Assembly (NCBI GenBank): GCA_938014885.1
Contig: CALLQI010000018.1
Span: forward strand, 310,001 to 374,000
Origin: an uncultured bacterium
Lineage (GTDB): Bacteria > Planctomycetota > UBA8742 > UBA2392
Direction: 5' to 3'
DNA length: 64,000 bases
Within the stretch, counting starts at the first letter, position 1; each line of letters begins with the position of its first letter. The notes below the pieces were generated by a model that ran no database searches, was not told the DNA's origin, and saw only the letters and a program-made list of their open reading frames with translations. This document shows, piece by piece, positions 7,653 through 16,475 of the stretch. The position numbers and the translations under genes were made by a program.

Positions 7653-9047
7653 CTAGACCGGGCGGCGCAGTTGCAGCTCGAAGCGTTCGAGTTCGCCGCG
7701 CAGCTCGGCGTCCTTGAGGCGCAGGCCTTTGATCTTGTTGATCGCGTGCAGCACCGTGCTGTGGTCGCGGCCGCCGAAGAAGTGGCCGATCTCGGTGAGG
7801 GTAAGCTGCGTCAGTTCCTTGGCCAGGTACATGGCCACGTGGCGCGGGAAGGCCAGGTTCTTGGTGCGGCGCTGGCTCAGCAGGTCGTTCAGGCGCACGT
7901 TGTAGTGCTCGCACACCAGTTCAATGATGTCGTCGGCGGCGATGCGTGCAGGTGCCGGCTTGGCCTTGACCAGGTGGCGCAGCGCTTCGTGGGCGAGCTG
8001 CAGGGTGATCGGCTTGGCACTCATGCTGCTGAGGGCATTGAGCTGCACGACCGCGCCTTCAAGCTCGCGCACGTTGGTGACGATGTTGTCGGCCAGGAAC
8101 TGCACGACTTCGTTGGGCACTTCAATCCCGCGCATCTCGGCCTTCTTGCGCACGATGGCCATGCGGGTTTCAGTGCAGGGCGGCTCGACCTTGACCGCGA
8201 GGCCCCAGTGGAAGCGGCTGATCAGCCGGTCTTCGAGGTTGGGGATGTCGCGGGGCAGGCTGTCGCTGGTCAGTACGATCTGCTTGCCCAGCTGGTACAG
8301 GTGGTTGAAGGTGTGGAAGAACTCTTCCTGGGTCTGTTCCTTGCCGGCCAGGAAGTGGATGTCGTCGATCAGCAGCGCGTCGGAATCACGCAGTTCGCGC
8401 CGGAAGGCCTCCACGCCGCCTGACTTGAGCGCGCCCACGAAGCGGTTCACGAACTCTTCGCAGCTGATCATGCGGATCTTGGGCATCCGCGGCAGCAGCT
8501 TGCGCGCGATCGCGTTCAACAGGTGCGTCTTGCCAAGCCCCACGCCGCCGTGGATGAACAGCGGGTTGTAGGCCTTGCCCGGGTTTTCGGCCACGGCCTG
8601 CGCTGCGGCCGCCGCCAGCTGGTTGCTGGGGCCGACCACGAAGTGGCCGAAATCCAGCCCGGCAGGGATCTTCTGCTGGGTCAGAAAGTCCTGGGTGCCG
8701 CTGGTGCTGGACAGCGATGCCGGCTCAGCGGCGACTTCGACGCTGACCTTGCCGCTGCCGCCCTTTTCGGATTTGCCGGGGGCGGAATCGGTGCGGAACT
8801 CAAGCGAGGGCTGGTGGCCCAGCACCTGGTAGCAGGCCTTGGCCACACAGGTGCGGAGGCTTTCGGCGAGGTTTTTGTCGAGCGTCTGCACGCGCACCGC
8901 AAGCGTCAGGATGTCGCGTTCGGCGTCGTAGCTCTTGGCAGTGGAATTGCGCAACAGTTCGTGGACAGGCAGGCCGCGGGAACGGGTAAGGGCAAGTTCC
9001 TCGATAGCGGGCCACTGGCTCATGACGTTGCCGTCATTGGCTGGCAT
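7653..9047 (-). CDS. dnaA: Chromosomal replication initiator protein DnaA
   Basis: 464 residues from the ATG of MPANDG; a GTG two codons upstream (9053) is an alternative. Domain I (about 1-80) is diverged and followed by a short Ser/Gly-rich linker. The AAA+ domain III contains Walker A (GGVGLGKTH), Walker B (LLIDDIHFL), a sensor-1 region (IVLTSDSLP) and the arginine-finger region (LISRFHWGL). Domain IV ends with the DnaA signature helix-turn-helix (RRTKNLAFPRHVAMYL and FGGRDHSTVLHA). It binds DnaA boxes and loads the replicative helicase. It is not next to dnaN, recF or gyrB, and no cluster of DnaA boxes lies on either side, so this is probably not oriC. Confidence 0.97.
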   Translation of the reverse strand: MPANDGNVMSQWPAIEELALTRSRGLPVHELLRNSTAKSYDAERDILTLAVRVQTLDKNLAESLRTCVAKACYQVLGHQPSLEFRTDSAPGKSEKGGSGKVSVEVAAEPASLSSTSGTQDFLTQQKIPAGLDFGHFVVGPSNQLAAAAAQAVAENPGKAYNPLFIHGGVGLGKTHLLNAIARKLLPRMPKIRMISCEEFVNRFVGALKSGGVEAFRRELRDSDALLIDDIHFLAGKEQTQEEFFHTFNHLYQLGKQIVLTSDSLPRDIPNLEDRLISRFHWGLAVKVEPPCTETRMAIVRKKAEMRGIEVPNEVVQFLADNIVTNVRELEGAVVQLNALSSMSAKPITLQLAHEALRHLVKAKPAPARIAADDIIELVCEHYNVRLNDLLSQRRTKNLAFPRHVAMYLAKELTQLTLTEIGHFFGGRDHSTVLHAINKIKGLRLKDAELRGELERFELQLRRPV

Positions 9048-9460
9048 TGGCACCCCGGTTCTAGTTCAACAATGCAATACGACGCGCGGGATGGCACTGC
9101 CACAACGCAGGCTGCAAACCCGGCCGGCTGAATGCCAGGCATACTGCACCCGGCAGATACCTGTCAGCCGACCAGCCCGCATAAAACCTGCCAGAACAAA
9201 CCGCCAGCACAAAACCTGCCACGGCAAGCCGTGCTTTTCTTGTGCTTTGCTGTTCAGGTTCCCGTGGGTACCCGGCCGACCGGCCGGGGACCGCCCCCTC
9301 GCGCCGCAAAATTTCCGTGGGGCTCTAGTTACCTTGCGCCAACATCCGGTCAACGCCACATCAACAGCCGACACCATGGAAAAGCTGTCAGTTTCGACCA
9401 AAGTAGTGTGCGCGTACCGAGTTAAAAAACGTGCAGAAAAACTCACTGACAGCCCGCATT
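9048..9460. other. Gene-free gap upstream of dnaA
   Basis: About 410 bp without a supportable gene. Visible items are two copies of AAAACCTGCCA (about 9183 and 9210), a perfect GC palindrome CCGGCCGACCGGCCGG near 9272-9287, and a short AT-rich stretch (GTTAAAAAACG) at 9421-9431. I see no TTATnCACA boxes, so there is no basis for calling an origin. The dnaA promoter presumably lies here. Confidence 0.4.
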
Positions 9461-9898
9461 TCATCCCGCGCTTGACGTGTCGTTGATCGCGCCTTTGCGC
9501 ACCTGCCGCGACTGGCCCCACCAAGCCACACTGATGCCCAGTGGCCACGACAACCCGCCCCCGGCGATCACCACTGCCATGGGGTACCACGCGATCACAT
9601 TGGCCGCTGCAAGCGCCACGGAAGCCAGCACGGCGACCACCCCTACCGCGAGTGACAGCAGGAACAGCGGTTTGAAAGGCACCGTGACGGCCGGTGATTC
9701 GGGCGATTCGCCAATCAATCGGTTCAGCGTTTTCATGTCGTACTCCGGCTCGGCGGTTGCGTGAAACGTGGGGATGCGCCATTCCTTGCCGCATTGCGGG
9801 CACTGGATCTGCAGCCCGCTGTAGCCGCGCGAGAACGTCTCGCGCCAGCCGCACTCGCAGGCAATGGTTGCGCCCCCGGTTTCACGGCCATCCACCAT
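9461..9898 (-). CDS. Zinc-ribbon membrane protein
   Basis: About 145 residues from the ATG of MVDGRETGG, chosen because it begins just before the conserved part; a longer frame to 10003 is low-complexity. Residues about 10-40 hold a zinc-ribbon pattern, CECGW then CPQCGKEW, with CxC and CxxC knuckles. Two hydrophobic helices follow (about residues 77-100 and 105-128). The fold is typical of small membrane-tethered zinc-ribbon proteins of unknown function. The gene ends close to a low-complexity tract and precedes the TPR gene's downstream side on the same strand. Confidence 0.6.
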   Translation of the reverse strand: MVDGRETGGATIACECGWRETFSRGYSGLQIQCPQCGKEWRIPTFHATAEPEYDMKTLNRLIGESPESPAVTVPFKPLFLLSLAVGVVAVLASVALAAANVIAWYPMAVVIAGGGLSWPLGISVAWWGQSRQVRKGAINDTSSAG

Positions 9899-10016
9899 GG
9901 CGCGATTCAAGCAGCAAAGCGGGGCGCGGCAACGGGAGGGAGCGGGTTCGGGGTTGTGGTTGTGGGTAGGGGTGAGGGATCTCGTTTGCTCCCGCCTCCA
10001 CACTCCCGCCTCCCGC

Positions 10017-11492
10017 CTATCCCGCCGCCCAGGCTTGCTGGTGCTTGCTCAGCGGGCCTTCCGAATTCTGCAGCAGCGCGATGGCCTTCTCGTGGTGCTG
10101 CAGCGCCTCGGGCGCGCGGCCTTGCTTGCGCAGTTGCACCGCGTACGCGCCGTGCTGGATGCCAAGGTGTTCGCGGGCGCCAACCTCGGTCAGCTGGGCA
10201 AGACCGCGGGTGTAACTGTCATCGCTTTCGTCGTACCGTCCAAAGCGTCCCAGCAATGAGCCCAGGTTGCAAAGCACAATGCCCTCCGACATGCGGTCGC
10301 CGACCTGACGCATGATCGACAGAGCCTCAAAGTACTCGTGTTCGGCCTCGGCGGCGCGATTGGTCAGTTCCAACAGCAGCGCCAGGTTCATGCGCGTGAC
10401 GCCTTCCCAGAAGCGCTCTCCGAAGTCGAGCGCGATCTGCAGCGCCGTGCGGTAGTCCGGCTCGGCCCGCGCGTACTCGTTGCGCTGGTGAAGTACCAGC
10501 CCGCGGTTGCAGTACGCAATCGCCAGCGATCGCCGGTCGCCGGTGCGCGCCGCCAGCTCAATCGAGCGTTCGGCCGCGGCCTCAGCCTGCTCCATCCGGC
10601 CAAGGTCGCGCAAGGCCCCAAGCTCATTGCCGAGCAGCGACCCTTCCAGCCTTTGGTCGCCGATTTCGCGCGCGATTGCCACGGCCTCTTGCAGCGGTGC
10701 CAGCGCCTCCGCGCTGCGCCCGAGGCGACGCAGCAGGTTGCCGATGTTGGTGAGTGTCGCCCCCAGCCCGCTGCTGTGGCCGTGGGCCCGCAGGTCGTCA
10801 GATGCCCCCTGCAATGCGCGCAGGCATTCGTTCGGGTCGCCGGTGACGCTGCGCAGTTGCGCCAGGTTCGAGCGCGCCAAAGCGGCCAGGGCCTCATCAC
10901 CGGCCTGCTGGAAGCATTCCAGGGCCTGCTGCATCCGGCCTTCGATATCGCCGCGCCCCAGGGTCTGGGCGTGTACGACGGCGCTGTTGCGCAGCGCCAC
11001 GCCGCGCAATCGCGGCCCTACTTCCTCGGCCGCGGCGTCGGCCAGTGCCACGGCCCGGTCCGCCCAGTCGCAGGCATCCGTACCGCTGCCGGAGTGCAGC
11101 AACACATTGGCGCCGTCAATCAGCGCCTGCGTGCGTTGCGACGGCGTGGCCAGCGCGTGCTCCGCGACCTGGGCCAGAAACGCGACGGCCTCGGCGTTGC
11201 GATACCGTGCGCTGCACCAGCGTGCGGCCCGCAACAGGTAGCTGAACTCTTTGGCGGCGTACTGCTTCAGCAGGGCCAGGTTGGCGGTGCGGCGGTACTC
11301 CTGGGCAAGGCGGCAGTGGCGGGCAAGCTCGGGCGCGGCCTGGTCCAGCGAGGCCTCATCGCCGGCCAAGGCACTCTCGATCACGTCGATCGCCAGAGCA
11401 TGCAGAATCGCCCGCTCACCCGGCGGCTGCAAAGTGTACGCGGCCTCACGAATCAACGCATGGCGAAACAGATAAGCAAGCTCAGCATGCAT
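10017..11492 (-). CDS. TPR-repeat protein with N-terminal FRH..AAY motif (orphan family member 2)
   Basis: About 491 residues from the ATG of MHAELAYLF; the upstream in-frame extension to 11648 reads through transposon debris and is not credible. The first 40 residues (AYLFRHALIREAAYTLQ) share the motif seen at 2600-3688 and 51080-52543. From about residue 60 onward there are ten or more TPR-like units, several of the canonical type (e.g. ATLTNIGNLLRRLGRSAEAL and the following unit). The repeats resemble those of regulators of the MalT/AfsR type, but the NTPase and DNA-binding modules are absent. It is likely a cytoplasmic scaffold. Confidence 0.75.
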   Translation of the reverse strand: MHAELAYLFRHALIREAAYTLQPPGERAILHALAIDVIESALAGDEASLDQAAPELARHCRLAQEYRRTANLALLKQYAAKEFSYLLRAARWCSARYRNAEAVAFLAQVAEHALATPSQRTQALIDGANVLLHSGSGTDACDWADRAVALADAAAEEVGPRLRGVALRNSAVVHAQTLGRGDIEGRMQQALECFQQAGDEALAALARSNLAQLRSVTGDPNECLRALQGASDDLRAHGHSSGLGATLTNIGNLLRRLGRSAEALAPLQEAVAIAREIGDQRLEGSLLGNELGALRDLGRMEQAEAAAERSIELAARTGDRRSLAIAYCNRGLVLHQRNEYARAEPDYRTALQIALDFGERFWEGVTRMNLALLLELTNRAAEAEHEYFEALSIMRQVGDRMSEGIVLCNLGSLLGRFGRYDESDDSYTRGLAQLTEVGAREHLGIQHGAYAVQLRKQGRAPEALQHHEKAIALLQNSEGPLSKHQQAWAAG

Positions 11493-11574
11493 CGGGGCAT
11501 CTTCGGTTTGGGCATTCGGGATGCCCACAAAAAAGACTGCCCGTTCTGCACGGGTCGCCCGCGGGTGTCCGGTA

Positions 11575-11939
11575 GAGCCCCTTCCGCTTGACGTAGGCCC
11601 CGCGGCCGGCCTGTGTCGATAATCGTTCGCGCATCGCGCTGAGCACACTGTCGTACGCTGATGCCTCTATCGACCGTGCCTTGGCACCTGGCTTGAGGCA
11701 GCGTGTTGCGAACTCGCAGCCGGCGCACTCCGTGCACTTGTACACACGAGCTTCGTGGCCGCCTGTGTTTTTGGGGTTTGGTCCTGGTCTGTGTGTACGG
11801 CAGCGATTTGCCCGCCGGACAGACGAAGCGGTCTTGCTAAGGCTCATAGCGAAAGTCCGTGCGCCGGAACACGACCTCGGACCGGCTGGTGGCAAACTGA
11901 GGCGGGATGTAGACGGTGATGCCGCGACCGGCCACGGCG
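11575..11939 (-). pseudogene. Degenerate IS1182-type transposase fragment
   Basis: Reading the minus strand gives GRGITVYIPPQFATS, TDFRYEP, then an in-frame TAG, QDRFVCPAGKSLPYT and, after a one-base frame change near 11761, YKCTECAGCEFATRCLK and MRERLSTQAGRGAYVKRK. This order (VCPAGxxL, a Cys cluster CxxCxxC...C, then MRxRLxTxxGxxxYxxRK) is that of the C-terminal half of IS1182-family DDE transposases. One in-frame stop plus one frameshift and loss of both ends make it a dead remnant. It sits in the 567-bp gap between the TPR gene and the kinase gene. The rest of the gap (11995-12059) is a C-rich low-complexity tract. Confidence 0.8.
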
Positions 11940-12059
11940 GCCATATTCGGGCCGGGCTAAGAGTATGACGCCCCTGCGGGGCTTCACGGAGCACTTCCCC
12001 AGCCCCAAGCCCCCCAACCCCCAACCTCGAACCTCCAACGTCCAATCTCCAACCCCGAC

Positions 12060-15000
12060 TTATCCCGGCGGGTAATCCTTCTTCAGTTGCTCGAGGTCTT
12101 TGTGGTCTTGCAGGTCTTTCATCCAGGGTTGCGGGTAGATGTCGGCTGGCTTGGCGCCGCCTTTGAAGGCTTCGCGCACGGCCAGCATGGCCGCGTCTTT
12201 GTTGCCTTCGTGCAGGTGACACTGGGCAATGATGGTGTGGCAGGCCCATAGTGTTGCGTCCAGCTTCAGCGCGCTTTCGGCCGCTGACTTGGCTTCGGCG
12301 TGCTTGCCGTCAGCCAGCAGGGCCATTCCGCGCAGGTACGGGAAGAAGCCGTTACCGGGGGCCAGTTGCTGGCCCTTGGCGTACGACTCGGCGGCGTCGG
12401 CGAAGCGGCCCCAGTCATACTGCACCATCCCCAGCCGATACCATATCGAAGGGTTCTGCGGCGCGAGTTCAGCCGCGCGGGTGGCCCAGGCGATTGCCGT
12501 TTCCTCCTGCCCCTGCGCGCTGGCAACGGCGGCTCCTTTAAACAGCGCCACCAGGTGATCCGGGTCCAGGGTCAGCGCCTGGCGGTAGGCCTGCAGGGCG
12601 CCTTTGGGGTCCTGCATCATTTCGCGGATCTCGCCCAGTGTGGACCACGCCACCACGTCGGCCGGGGCGACGACCGTCGCCTTTTCGTAGCATTCGAGCA
12701 TGCGGGTGTAGTTCTTCAGGTTCAGGTGACTGAACCCCATGTTCATCCACAAGATTGATTTGCTGTCGTCGATGCGCGCCGCGGCCTCAAGGCTTTCCAG
12801 TGCCAGCGCGTACTCTTTGCGTTGCAGGCGGCACACGGCCATGTACCAGTAGCCGTCGTATTCCATCGGGTCCAGCGCCAGCAGCGCGCGGCAGGTATCC
12901 ATGCACTCGGGCAGCTTGCCCAGCGTCAGCAGCAGGTCGGCCTTCATGATCAGTGGTGCCGTGCGCGAGGGATCAAGCCGGATTGCCTCATCCAGCGGCG
13001 CCAGCGCGTCGGCCCCGCGCCCGCCCACAATCATGATCCGCGCCAGCAGCTCGTGGGCCGATGCGGTCTCGGGCGCGTCTGCTATCACCCTTTCAATGTG
13101 CGCCTGCGCGGCCTCGAGGCGGCGCAGGTTGAACAGCATGGCGCCCAGGTCGACCCGTTCCTGCACGCTGCCCGGCGTCATGGTCAGCGCCTTGTCGAGC
13201 GCCTTGCCCGCGGCCTCGCGGTCGCCGAGGCCGAACTCGCTTTCGCACAGGCTGACCCAGGACTTGATGTCATCAGCGCGCAGGCGGGTGCTTTGCAGCG
13301 CGAAGTCGCGGGCCTGCTTGTACAGCTTCAGCCGATTGGCCATGGATGCAGCGTTCAGCCACGCGTCGCCGAGACTGGGGCGGGCCTCGGTAGCTTTGGC
13401 GTAGGCGTCCAGCGCTTCGGCAACGCGGCCCTGTCCGGCCAGCGCGTTGCCCAGCTCAAGCTCGGCGTAGCCTTTCAGCGCCGGGTACTCGAGACAGCGC
13501 CGCGCCCATTGCTCGGCTTCTTCAGGCAGGCCGGCATTGCGGCACACCATGGCCAGGTTGATCAGCGCGTCCTGGCTGCTCGGGTTCAGCTCAAGCGCTT
13601 TCAGCAGGTGATCGCGGGCCTTGGCGGGCTGGGCGTTGGCGGCAAGCGCGCGGCCGTAACTTATCTGCACCACGTCGAACTGGCTTCCTTGCGCGATGGC
13701 CTTTTCCGCATCGACCAGCGCATCCGGGAATCGTTTCAGCCGCACCAGCACGTCGGCGCGCTGGGCCAAAGCCTGCGGCCAGTCGGCGCGGATCTCGAGG
13801 CAGCGGTCAATCGAATTCAGTGAATCGTCGTATTCGCCAAGGTGTTCCTGCGCGCCGGCCAGCATGTACCAGCCGACGTAGTACATCGGCTCAGCCTCCA
13901 CGGCGCGGCGGGCGTAGGTCTTTGACTTGGCGAACTCGCCGGTGAACATGTACGTAAGCGCGATGTTGCAAAGCGGCACGGGGCGGTCGGGCGCAAGTGC
14001 CAGCGACTTTTCCAGCGCCTCAATGGCTTCGTTGTAGCGGCGCTGGTACAGCAGCACGTTGGCGAGCTCCAGCCAGCCGCCGTGGGCCTCGGGATAGCGC
14101 TGCAGCAGCTCGCGCACGTAGCGTTCGGCGACGTCAAGTTTGTGGGACTTGCGCAGCACGTGCACGAGGTTGAAGCGCGGCTCAGGCCGGTTCGGCCACA
14201 GGTCCATGGCCGTGGTGAAGTCCTGGGCTGCGCCTTGCAGGTCGCCCATTTCGACACGGGCGGCGCCGCGTTCGTTGTACAGGGCGGCCTCGCGGTTGTT
14301 GCGTTGCAGCCCAAGGCTGAGCAGCGATTCCGCCTGCGCGGCGTCAAACAGCACGTTGACACGCTTTTCGCCGGGTTCGAAGAAGCTGCCGAGAACCTGG
14401 CCCTCAAGCATGTAGGTTTCCCACATTGAGCCATCGAGGGCCCGCGCGCGTTGCGCCAGCGCCACGGCGTCGGCAAAGCGGCCCTCAAGCAGTGCGACGT
14501 AGCCCTTGCCGACCAGCGCCGGCGGGTCGTCCGGGCTGACTTCGGCCGCTTCGGCGTACAGCTCGCGCGCGCGGTCCAGGTCATCCTGCGCGCTGCCGTG
14601 ATAGCGCAGGAAGTCGCCGGCATACACCAGCGCGCGGGCGTCGCCGGGCAGGCCCTGCTGCTTGGCCAGTTTGTGCACGGCGCGGTAGGCGTCCACGGCG
14701 CGCGGGTCGCTGAAGACGTGCAGCAGCCGCGCAAGCGTGAACTGCGGGTCCAGGTAGGCCGGGTCGTGCTCAGCGGCCTGTCTCAGCGTGTCCTGCGCCG
14801 AGGCAAAGGCCGCGTCGCGCAGGGCCTTGTCGGTGATGTCGCGAGCGCGCTCGGCCTGGATGGCCCCCAGCCGGTACAGGCGCGTGGCCTCAGCCCGGCG
14901 GGCGAGTGCCGTCTCGCGTTCAAGCGCGGCTTCTTTCAGTTCGCGCTCGGTGCGGGCGGCTTCGCCTTCGGCCTTGGCGCGCAGGGTGGCCTGGCGCTCC

Positions 15001-16427
15001 TGCTCGGCGCTGGCGGCCACCAGCAGCTGCTGCTGGTCAATCGCGTCCTGCCGCGCCTGTGCCACCAGGCCCATGATGATCACCATGCTGACCAGGATCA
15101 CGGCCAGCGCGGCTGCTGTGCTGACGCTGAAGGTCGGGTGGCGGCGTACCCACTTGGCGGCGCGCACGGCCAGCGGGTCACGCCGCACGGAAACCGGCCG
15201 CCCGGCCATGAAGTTTTCGATGTCTTCTTTCAGGGCCAGCGCGGTCGGGTAGCGTTCACGCTGCGAAGTCGCCAGCGCGTGCATGGCCACGGCCGAAAGC
15301 TCGGGCGGCACGTTGCCGCCGGGCAGGCGCGCGGCCGCCCGGCGCAGTTCGTCGTCCAACGCGATGCGTACTTCCGGGCGCAGGATGTCGCCACGGGCCG
15401 CCTGCTCAAGCATCACGGTGCCGCTTTCGCCGCTGTAGGGCGGCTTGAGCACCAGCAGCTCGTACAGGATCGCGCCCAGGGCAAAGATGTCGGTGGTCTG
15501 GTCGATGCGGCTGATTTCGCCCCGCGCTTGCTCGGGCGCCATGTAGGCCGGAGTGCCGGCGATGGTGCCGTCCATTGAAAGCGCGCTGGGCGCGTGGCGG
15601 CTGCTGGTGCCCGTGCCTTCGGGGCGCGAGTCAGTGCGGATCACGTTGGCCGCGGGCTCAGCCTGCGGCTGGTCCAGCAGGCGGGCGAGGCCCCAGTCCA
15701 TGACCAGCACTTCGCCGAAGCGGCCGATCATCACGTTCTCAGGCTTCAGGTCGCGGTGGACCACGTTATGCGCGTGGGCAAACGCAATCGCGTCGCAGAC
15801 CTTCATGAACACCTGCAGCAGCCGGTCCAGCGGGAAGTCGCGCAGCACGGCCTTGTCGCCAATCCGCAGGTCGCGAAGGATCAGCGAAAGCGGCCGGCCC
15901 TTCACCAGCTTCATCGTGAAGTACACGCGGCCGGTGGCGTCGGCCCCCAGTTCATGCACCGGCACGATGTTCGGGTGCTCAAGCTGGCCGGTGATCTGTG
16001 CTTCTTCGACGAAGCGGCGCAGGGTGACGCGGCCTTGCTCAGTGCCCGCGCGCACGCGGTCGCTGCGGACGATCTTCATCGCCACTTCGCGGCGCAGGTC
16101 GTTGTCGCGGACCTTCATGACCACGCCCATGCCGCCGCGCCCGAGCTCATCAAAGTCGGCATAGCGTACGCCGGGCTGGCTGGATTGCCGGTTGCCGTAG
16201 CCGTCGGTGCTTTGGCCCGCGGGCCGTGTCTCCGCCTGCGAATCGCGCAGCTGCACCGCTTGCGCGCTGAGGCCGGCACCCGGAGCGGCCCCTTGCATTG
16301 CGTCAACACGCGCCAGCACGCTCTGGCCCGGGTCCGGCGCGGTGTCGGCCATCGAGATGTCGAGCAGCGTTTCCGGCCGCATCGGGACGGCGCGTTCAGG
16401 CTCAGTGGGTGGGGTGGAGTCAGTCAT
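12060..16427 (-). CDS. Membrane-anchored Ser/Thr protein kinase with long TPR region
   Basis: 1455 residues. Domains: a disordered N-terminus (1-85); a protein kinase domain (about 90-408) with the glycine loop GRGGMGVV, catalytic Lys118 (VAMKIV), HRDLKPEN (224-231), DWG (244-246, replacing DFG) and GTPAYMAPEQ; a transmembrane helix (about 434-456); a charged coiled-coil (460-525); and some 18-20 TPR units to the C-terminus, placed on the outer side of the membrane if the kinase is cytoplasmic. All catalytic residues are present, so it is probably active. This architecture is common in Planctomycetota. The substrate is unknown. It is encoded 48 nt downstream of the cytochrome b/c gene on the same strand. 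Confidence 0.92.
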   Translation of the reverse strand: MTDSTPPTEPERAVPMRPETLLDISMADTAPDPGQSVLARVDAMQGAAPGAGLSAQAVQLRDSQAETRPAGQSTDGYGNRQSSQPGVRYADFDELGRGGMGVVMKVRDNDLRREVAMKIVRSDRVRAGTEQGRVTLRRFVEEAQITGQLEHPNIVPVHELGADATGRVYFTMKLVKGRPLSLILRDLRIGDKAVLRDFPLDRLLQVFMKVCDAIAFAHAHNVVHRDLKPENVMIGRFGEVLVMDWGLARLLDQPQAEPAANVIRTDSRPEGTGTSSRHAPSALSMDGTIAGTPAYMAPEQARGEISRIDQTTDIFALGAILYELLVLKPPYSGESGTVMLEQAARGDILRPEVRIALDDELRRAAARLPGGNVPPELSAVAMHALATSQRERYPTALALKEDIENFMAGRPVSVRRDPLAVRAAKWVRRHPTFSVSTAAALAVILVSMVIIMGLVAQARQDAIDQQQLLVAASAEQERQATLRAKAEGEAARTERELKEAALERETALARRAEATRLYRLGAIQAERARDITDKALRDAAFASAQDTLRQAAEHDPAYLDPQFTLARLLHVFSDPRAVDAYRAVHKLAKQQGLPGDARALVYAGDFLRYHGSAQDDLDRARELYAEAAEVSPDDPPALVGKGYVALLEGRFADAVALAQRARALDGSMWETYMLEGQVLGSFFEPGEKRVNVLFDAAQAESLLSLGLQRNNREAALYNERGAARVEMGDLQGAAQDFTTAMDLWPNRPEPRFNLVHVLRKSHKLDVAERYVRELLQRYPEAHGGWLELANVLLYQRRYNEAIEALEKSLALAPDRPVPLCNIALTYMFTGEFAKSKTYARRAVEAEPMYYVGWYMLAGAQEHLGEYDDSLNSIDRCLEIRADWPQALAQRADVLVRLKRFPDALVDAEKAIAQGSQFDVVQISYGRALAANAQPAKARDHLLKALELNPSSQDALINLAMVCRNAGLPEEAEQWARRCLEYPALKGYAELELGNALAGQGRVAEALDAYAKATEARPSLGDAWLNAASMANRLKLYKQARDFALQSTRLRADDIKSWVSLCESEFGLGDREAAGKALDKALTMTPGSVQERVDLGAMLFNLRRLEAAQAHIERVIADAPETASAHELLARIMIVGGRGADALAPLDEAIRLDPSRTAPLIMKADLLLTLGKLPECMDTCRALLALDPMEYDGYWYMAVCRLQRKEYALALESLEAAARIDDSKSILWMNMGFSHLNLKNYTRMLECYEKATVVAPADVVAWSTLGEIREMMQDPKGALQAYRQALTLDPDHLVALFKGAAVASAQGQEETAIAWATRAAELAPQNPSIWYRLGMVQYDWGRFADAAESYAKGQQLAPGNGFFPYLRGMALLADGKHAEAKSAAESALKLDATLWACHTIIAQCHLHEGNKDAAMLAVREAFKGGAKPADIYPQPWMKDLQDHKDLEQLKKDYPPG

Positions 16428-16475
16428 GGCCCGGCCTCAGGGTTCGCCGCGCAGCATAGCAGAGGTGTGGACAAG

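Noticed and set aside
9048..9460. Replication origin next to dnaA
   Set aside because: No cluster of TTATnCACA boxes and no AT-rich unwinding region, and no dnaN or other usual neighbours. One near-box at about 7572 is not enough.
11493..11648. N-terminal extension of the TPR gene at 10017 to 11648
   Set aside because: The extension lies in transposon debris and lacks any relation to the paralogues, all of which begin at the FRH..AAY motif.
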